A stretch of 64,000 bases of DNA, taken from positions 620,001 to 684,000 of the forward strand of contig WFMF01000033.1 in assembly GCA_011033025.1 (NCBI GenBank), in the 5' to 3' direction. Positions 57,278 to 64,000 of the stretch are shown piece after piece (position 1 is the stretch's first letter; every line of letters begins with the position of its first letter). The notes beneath the pieces are model-generated. The model did not search any database. It had not been told where the DNA came from and worked only from the letters and a program-made list of their open reading frames with translations. Both the position numbers and the translations under genes were made by a program. The stretch comes from Beroe forskalii (taxonomy: Eukaryota > Ctenophora > Nuda > Beroida > Beroidae).

Positions 57278-57388
57278 AGCGCTCTGAGTTTTGAGCATCA
57301 AACGAAACTGAGTAAACACGCATCACAAACTGATGCTGCCAAGGGGTTCGGGGGAAAACACGGCATTCAGAAGGATAGAATGGATAAG
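57278..57388 (+). pseudogene. HS1 exon copy in block C (counterpart of 15901-16011)
   Basis: 111 bases, acceptor TTCTTTCAG, donor GTATAATG, same protein ([17 protein letters not shown]...) with silent differences only. Confidence 0.86.
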
Positions 57389-57707
57389 GTATAATGATGC
57401 ATACGTAACTATAAAAAACATATGACAATCAGAATTAAAAGGATTTATTGTTTATATGATTGGATTGATTTTACGCTTTTATGATGGCGTATAACACGCT
57501 GTCTGACAATGTTTATTATTGTCTACACGTTATAATTAAATCTAAGTTATATTAATGATTACCCAATCCATTTATAACTTAATCCATCCTTTACCAAGTT
57601 GTCTTTCGAAATCGCTTGTAGAATTGCCACTATCGTTAAGACGTGTCTTGTTTAGTCGTTTATTTAGCTGCCACTAATTGTTATTAATACGTTTCCTGTT
57701 TACCCAG

Positions 57708-57818
57708 AGTTCGGTGGGTTTCGATCACCAGGAGGAACTGAGCAAGCACACCTCTCAAACAGACGCTTCAAAAGGGTTTGGTGGCAAGTTTGGCGTGCAG
57801 CAAGACCGGAAAGATAAG
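57708..57818 (+). pseudogene. HS1 exon copy in block C (counterpart of 15062-15172)
   Basis: 111 bases, acceptor TACCCAG, donor GTAAAATT; reads [17 protein letters not shown]..., one Ile-to-Lys change relative to copy A that brings it closer to the usual LSKH form. Confidence 0.86.
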
Positions 57819-58873
57819 GTAAAATTATGATGTTATATTGAACTATTTAAGATGTTAAACATTGTCGTTTCAGAGGCTTAGTTCTTACATATTAAAGTTT
57901 TACAGTAAACATGTTTCTCTGTTTTAAACAATCAATATAATTAGATGGTAAGAACAGAAATAAAATGTTAGAGAGTCAGAGCTTCGAGAATTTAATGATT
58001 CTCTTACTGCACCCCTCCAAGTCTCAAGAGCTGCAGGAGGGAGAGATAGATGTTCCATGGCGACCCGTCACACTAAAGCGACCGTGCGGGCACAAAGAGA
58101 ATAATAATAACAACGCACTATGAGCTTAAATAAGGTGTTTGAAATATTAGAATTATCCACCATCCCCCACACTATGTGGTCTCGGCAGTTTATAAATCTC
58201 AGGGTAATTGCTGCTCAGCACCGCTCTGTTACATGTTGCAAATGAGTTTCCATTGTTTCACAGCAGGGTGAATCAATCCAAGTAGGTGCCCGGTGGGTTA
58301 CAATGCGTGAACTGATCTGAATAATTAATTAGTAATAGTTACGCGATCTATTTTCTCTGTTCACATAGGTACTTGTACAGCCGTCACCATCATAGCCTTG
58401 AACAGTCGAATTGTCTCGGAGATTCGTCCATTCCGAGATATGTGACCTTCAACACATGATGGAAGGTGGGGACTTCTCATGAAGCAATGTCTGAACCGTG
58501 CTCGGTGTTTATCATAATTGCGCTCTAACGAGTTTCTATGACGAAACACTGACGTCACTGGAATATCGAAACACTTCCGCATATATCGTGACTGTTATCA
58601 ACTTATCAAATGGGGCAGTTATTGCAAAATGTAATTTATCTCGAAGTAGGGCCCTGTACTTATACCGGCGCTACACCTGCATTAGACTGGCGCCTGGACA
58701 AAGTGGCCAACGGAACTATGTCCTAATCCAGTACTTCAGTATTTCAATTAGTCAGTTACTAGTAGGTATTTGTTGACATTGATGATTAATGGTGATTAAC
58801 AAGCTACTTCACTACTTCACTAATCCAGAGTTGATGATTGCAATATCAACAATAAAGCACAGTATACCTTCAG

Positions 58874-58984
58874 AGTGCAGTTGGGTTCGAGCACCAAGCT
58901 CAGCTGAGTCAACACACCTCACAAACTGACGCTGCTAAAGGGTTCGGAGGAAAGTTCGGGGTTCAGGAGGACCGCAAAGACAAA
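58874..58984 (+). pseudogene. HS1 exon copy in block C (counterpart of 13915-14025)
   Basis: 111 bases, acceptor ACCTTCAG, donor GTAAGTTA; same [17 protein letters not shown]... repeat as copy A. Confidence 0.86.
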
Positions 58985-60115
58985 GTAAGTTACCGTATGC
59001 ATTAATGATAATATCTGCAGCAAGTTGCAGTATTTTTCCCATATATTGAAAAAATAAAGTAACTACAATACTACAATTAAATCAACAATTAGTTAGTTTG
59101 CATACCCATTGGATCAGACAATTTGTTGTGGAGAGCGCACAGACACAGTGAGAGCTGACAGTCAGCCTGCGTTCTGATTGGCCTATGTAAGATTTCTTAT
59201 CCAATTGGTTGATTATTAACTGTACATAACTAGCCGCTGATCGAGCGATAGTACGTGGGAGCCTTACTTAGGTTCTTCTTTATGAGTTTATGGTTAGGAA
59301 TATAATTAACTGATAAATTATTAATAAGCCGCGATAAATAAATCAAAAACCATGTGAGGGTCTAATTAAAACTGTTGTTAATAAAGGTTTACTAGTAAGC
59401 TGATTCAGGGAGTTATTAATGCTCTAATGAATCGATTACTATTTGCTTGAAGTTGAATATGGTACTATCATAAGGCACAGCCTAACTAAACAACTAAGGT
59501 CTCAAAGTCAGAGATCTGAGTAACGCAAAGTCTAAACAGATCTATAGCAACAAGTAGAATTTGGTACTGTTATAAAGCAATACCGAGATGATTTAGATTC
59601 GGGTAAATAACTTACAGACTTAGTTCTAACTTACTTAAGCATAAGGCATCTCGAAATAACTTAAATAAACATTACGAGTCATTGCAAGTTTAACGAAATT
59701 GAACGGTGGAACCACACATGACGCATTGAATATTCATTATTTTGTTTTTCTAATCGCATATTTATACAGAGCAGAAATAATATTCAAGAAATTATCTTCA
59801 ATTTATGTTCGACTTGATAAATTCCATACTTTCGTGATAATGTAAAAGTATATATGAAGTAATCAACTTTTTTGCTATTGTATGACCGGAAAATTGCAGT
59901 TAAGCTGAAGGTTTAGAAATTGATTACACCCCTTCTAAAACTTAACTGGTATCTGTGGCCCTCGATGAGTCAATATTTTAAGATTTTAATCAATTCATAC
60001 CTTGATCCGACTAAACGAAATTTAACTACTAAATCAAATACCATGACAGTTTTTCCCAAATGACTGCAATCCTGCAGAAGCACCTTTTCCGCGATATCAG
60101 ATCATCTAAACCATT

Positions 60116-62985
60116 AGTAAGGGATTGACCCGTAACCCCCTGTGAACTAAATCCTCCCAAAGATGTTAGAACGTTTTTCGGTAGTTCATAGGTCATAGAA
60201 ACCCCCTAAGAAAGTTATCCAAAAATTCCTTGGGAACCTTGATTTTTACCCTTTTTTACCGCGTGTGGGTTAAAACTTTAAATGGCGATATCTCGGCTTC
60301 CTTTTGAGATACAGGCTCAACAACCACACTAAAATATGCGCAATGGACACATTAAGTTGGGCGGGTCATGGTCACAGGTCGCTATTTTGAACCGTTTTCG
60401 AGATAATCGCCAAAAACCCATTTTTTGCTATGCGTGAAGGGGTAAAAAAGTGGTCCCGGTAAATACAGCTGTACTGTGGGTAAATTGGCATTAATTATGA
60501 TCACAGACACGTCTATCAGTTCTTCATAGCCTAAAGTAACACCAGAAAAAAGTTATCCAAAAAATTCCATAATTTAACCCCCTTTTCACCCCTTTTTCAA
60601 ACCTCCGCGTAAGCCAAATTTTCAAATGGGGATATCTCGGCTTCCTTTTGAGATACAGAGCTCAGTAACCACTTTAAAATATGTGCAATGGGCACATTTG
60701 GTTGGGCGGGTCGTGGTCCCAGGTCGATATTTTGAACCGTTTTCGAGATAATCGCCAAAAAACCCTTTTTCGCAATGCGCAAAGGGGTAAAAAGTGGTCC
60801 CGGTAAATACAGCATTGATAGCAGCCAGAATGTAAGGAATTTGTGACATTGGCTTATTTATACATCATTTTTTCAAAAAGGTTATAATGCCAATCTTTTC
60901 ACATAAAAAGTTAGTTTGGACATCTGTGGTGACCAAAAAACTCTTTTGAACATGTGGCAGCTGTGAGGTTAAATATGAGGCTGATTTGAGCAAAAAATGC
61001 CTTATTTCACAGCTTTTGGCCATTTAATGCATCAAAGGAGTGTTTTAGTCCTCCAAAAGTATTTTTTTCTTGATCTGGAGGTCAAAATCCACCTTTTAGG
61101 TCAAAATTTAGGAATTAGTGACCTTGCGTTGTCGATTTGAGGCTAACACAAAATCCAATTTTTTGATAAAAACATGGAAGGAAGACACTTATCCTCACCT
61201 GAGATCTGCCAACAAATCCTAATGAGTAAAATTTTGATTTGAGGTGATCTTAGACAGTTTCAGCTTCATTTGGTATCAAGAATATGTCTTTACTTGCTTT
61301 TTGTTGCTGTTTTGAGGCTAAATTTTGTCGCGACATCTCAAAAACCTGGATTTTACTGTTTTTAGCCACTTCAAACATCAAAGAAGTGTTTGAGTGCTCC
61401 CAAAGTTATCAGTCTCAATCAAAAGGTCAAAAATATACTTCCTTGGTCAAATTTGGGAGTTTTGACCTTGCGTTGTCCATTTGAGGCTAAAAAATGGCCT
61501 GAATTTTGATAAAATCCCGGGAGGAAGTCACTTAACCTCTCCTGAGAGCCACCAATCCATCCCATTGTGAAAAATTTGGGTTTGAGGTGATCCTAGACAG
61601 TATCAGCTTCATTTTGCCATCAAGAATCTGTTTTCATTGGCTTTTGTTGCTGTCTTGAGGCTAAAACTGTGTCATGACATCTGAAAACCTGGATTTTACA
61701 GTTTTTAGCCATTTTAACCTCATGGAGGTGCTTCAGTCCTCTTAAAGAAATGTAATCTTAATTAAGAGGTCAGAATATACTTCCTTGGTTCAAAGTTGGG
61801 AGTTTTTGACCTTGCGTTGTTCATTTGAGGCAAAAACAAGGCCAAATTTTAGATGAAATTCCGGGAGGACATCGCTTAACCTCACCTGAGAGCCACAAAT
61901 TCATCCCATTGTGCAAAATTTTGGTTTGGTGATCCTTGACAGTTTCAGCTTCATCTTGGTAACAAAATATGTTTTCATTGGCTTCTGTTGTGGTCTTGAG
62001 GCTAAATTTGTGTCGCGACATCCAAAACCCGGTTTTCGGAAAATGGGCCTAAGATTAACCCCTGAGGACAACATAAAGAGGTAGGACCAGTTTAATGCCA
62101 CCAACTTGTAGCCACCATGGGTACTACAAGTTGGTAAGACAACTTCAGGTCAGGCCCTCTCCCTCTGGGAATAATAGCCTCTCGTTAATACACCACCGCC
62201 TCTTTGACCAGACCACGGAAAAAGTAAAGCAGGTAGCCAGGATCTATCCATGTCAACTTGTAGCAGCCATGGGTACTACAGTTTGGTGTAGGATTGGTTT
62301 CTCTTCTGTGTTGGATATTGAGGTTAAGAAGGCGGTCTAGCGTATACCGCCTTCGATAACCTCAACTTGAACCCTGAAGGACGACCTTTCAGTGAAGACT
62401 CTTCTTATGTAAGAGGGTCTTCTCGAATTTTGAGATAGGTCCCAAGGCTGTATCTCTTTTAGTTTTTGAGTTATGAGCTCTTTTGTGAGGGAAAATCAGT
62501 CGCATGTCACAAATCGAAGCGACTTTTAGGTGGTTTTAACCTCATAAAATCTCAACGCAAGGTCGGATTTTGATAATTTTTGTTGCAAATGATAGATATC
62601 AATGAGTTCTTTCATATAAGACTGTTTCCAACCATCTGGGATGCCTATTTCACTGCACAGAAGCCTTTAAGTGTCAAAAATGGCCAACTTGCATTCTGGC
62701 TGCTATCGATGACAGCTGTACAGTGTACTGTGGGTAAATTGGCACTAATTATGATCATAGACATGTCTATCAGTTGTTCATAGCCTGAAGTAACACCAAA
62801 ATAAAGTTATCCGAAAAAATTCCATAATAAAAAAACCCCCTTTTCACCCCTTTTTCAAACCCCCGCGTAGGCCAAATTTTGAATTTGGGATATTTTGACT
62901 TTCAATTGAGATATCTACAGAGATCAACAACCACTCTAAAATATCTAGAATGAGCACATTTGGTGGGGTAGAACAAGGCTGCAAG
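60116..62985 (-). repeat. T1 repeat element, reverse copy with expanded interior
   Basis: Starts AGTAAGGGATTGACCC, the complement of the right end at 1434. Units with GGGGATATCTCGGCTTCCTT and CGAGATAATCGCCAAAAA occur at about 60220-60470 and 60540-60830, with a third at 62790-62985. Between them are three ~320-bp imperfect units (61020-62010) sharing GACCTTGCGTTGT...TTTGAGGCTAAAA and CCTGAGAGCCACCAATCCAT. No coding frame is supported. Confidence 0.72.
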
Positions 62986-63395
62986 TTTCTATCTCATATC
63001 TCATATCGATTTGATGGAATTTGGAAATTTTTACCAAATTCAGGGGGCTAAACGTATGAAAGAGGTCAAAATACGTCTTAGGTGAGTCATCATTTTGATA
63101 TATAATGACCATTTCTGATTGACCATTCGTGATATTCAGGTAGAATTTTAGAGCTGGCCATACCATAGAGCAAATCCACATAAAAACCCACATAGAGCAA
63201 ACCCACCCATAAAGTAAACTGCATAATATTTTGGATGAAAATTCTGTGAAAGATGTACAGTAATCATGGAAAGTATGGATACTCTAAATGAGACCATTCA
63301 TCATAATAATATAATGACACTTCAATATTTTTGACCTGGGCCAAACAAACACTGTTGAAATGAAAATACAAATATAAGTTCCACTTGCATTTTAG

Positions 63396-63689
63396 GAAGA
63401 TGTTGTCCCAACAATATATGGTTTTTCAGATTGGATTCATTCCTTCCGGTAGAGAGCCATGCTCAAATATTATCCTGCCAAACGTACTGGCCAGAAAAGA
63501 TGGGGGTTTCTATGGAATTTAATGTCAATCAGACAATGCATAGATGGCCTTAAAGCATCAATTTCGTGCTCTTGCCTAAATAATGTATTCAACATAACTT
63601 GTCCATTCATGATTTCGCATTGCAAGCAATTGTCAACTTTCATTATGGATGGTGGCATATGGCTGGCCACAAACCACAGTTCTATTGCT
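63396..63689 (+). CDS. Possible exon of a membrane protein ectodomain
   Basis: An open frame closing at a good GTGAGT donor (after 63689, ATTGCT|GTGAGT) contains GFLWNLMSIRQCIDGLKASI, then SCSCLNNVFNITCPFMISHC and GGIWLATNHSSIA. Four to five cysteines and sequons NIT and NHS would fit an extracellular domain. The acceptor is uncertain. The call rests mostly on the adjacent TM-like exon. It may be chance. Confidence 0.25.
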
Positions 63690-63854
63690 GTGAGTCTAGC
63701 TGGGCGTCGGAGTATGGTTACCGTAAATGTATTTAGCCGATATTAATCCCAACTCTGGCAGCAAGGAAGATATGGGATATACTTAGTTAGATATATACCG
63801 TGTTAAAACACTCTTTAGAGAATGATATCATGAAAGCAACTATCCAGCATCCAT

Positions 63855-64000
63855 GAGGCTTACCTGATAAAAAGAGAAGCTTTGGCAAACTGTCAAAGAG
63901 GACAGAAATTTCCTTACTGGCAGCAGTTATGCTGTTTATTATTGCAAGCATGATTCTGTGTGCTTTCTGCCGGAGAAAGAAGTTCAGAAACACTGCTATT
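63855..64000 (+). CDS. Possible transmembrane exon (partial, runs off right edge)
   Basis: The frame reads DKKRSFGKLSKRTEISLLAA, then VMLFIIASMILCAFCRRKKF: a hydrophobic segment of about 20 residues followed by RRKK, the classic stop-transfer pattern of a type I membrane protein. It stays open to the last base. The 5' splice site is unclear (perhaps after ATCCATGAG). Low to moderate support. Confidence 0.35.

Larger units (their letters stand above)
53544..60115 (+). pseudogene. Block C: inverted duplicate of the cortactin HS1 region
   Basis: The reverse complement of 9980-17097, with insertions and one empty site. On the plus strand it carries three intact HS1 exons (57278-57388, 57708-57818, 58874-58984) with acceptors and donors. 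There is no start exon, helix exon or SH3 exon in this orientation. Block C lacks the 2.8-kb hAT-like element and gains a 1.5-kb palindrome, a LINE fragment and a 0.75-kb repeat. It is a gene fragment or a rearranged haplotype piece. Confidence 0.88.

Noticed and set aside
39089..58984. A second functional cortactin gene
   Set aside because: Block B is on the minus strand and block C on the plus strand; neither has a start exon, a full helix exon or an SH3 exon.

Overview
This is a eukaryotic, metazoan (invertebrate-type) genomic window. It is AT-rich, its genes are cut into short exons with GT-AG introns, and it is crowded with DNA transposons, fold-back MITEs, minisatellites, a LINE fragment and a Penelope-like fragment. 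No phylum can be assigned from the sequence alone. Four host genes can be read with exon-level support, plus a possible fifth at the right edge.

Left half (1-31 kb): a cortactin gene lies on the minus strand from 27371 to beyond the left edge. It has an acidic Arp2/3-binding N-terminus, one starter half-repeat, six phase-0 111-bp exons each encoding one 37-residue cortactin (HS1) repeat, and a long E/R-rich helix exon containing six tandem RIEEER hexads. That exon ends at the first residues of the SH3 domain. The rest of the SH3 domain is not visible. Two tandem rhodopsin-class GPCR genes lie on the plus strand. GPCR-1 (21636-24008) is nested antisense inside a cortactin intron. GPCR-2 (28311-30597) sits just upstream of the cortactin start.

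Middle (31.7-38 kb): a complete nine-exon PTGES2-like gene (membrane-associated prostaglandin E synthase 2 / GST-like thioredoxin-fold protein) is on the minus strand, 386 codons plus stop. All splice phases agree. A satellite-like array of about 145-bp units sits in its largest intron.

Right half (39-64 kb): two dislocated copies of parts of the cortactin locus are seen. Block B (39089-42789) repeats 2125-6616 in the same orientation. Block C (53544-60115) is an inverted copy of 9980-17097. Each carries intact HS1 exons but neither can make cortactin. Comparing the copies gives filled and empty insertion sites: a 2.8-kb hAT-like element in A only (8-bp target duplication), a 1.5-kb palindromic element in C only, and an older 389-bp hAT MITE shared by A and B. 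Between B and C lies a nest of TTAA-flanked (piggyBac-type) elements: element X2 inside element Y inside a copy of repeat Z. Next to it is a Penelope-like fragment encoding a GIY-YIG endonuclease. From 60.1 to 63 kb there is another repeat family, also present at 0.5-1.4 kb. The last 550 bases may hold exons of a type I membrane protein.

No prokaryotic-style operon, CRISPR array or rRNA was found. The unusual content is the transposon stratigraphy and the cortactin architecture.
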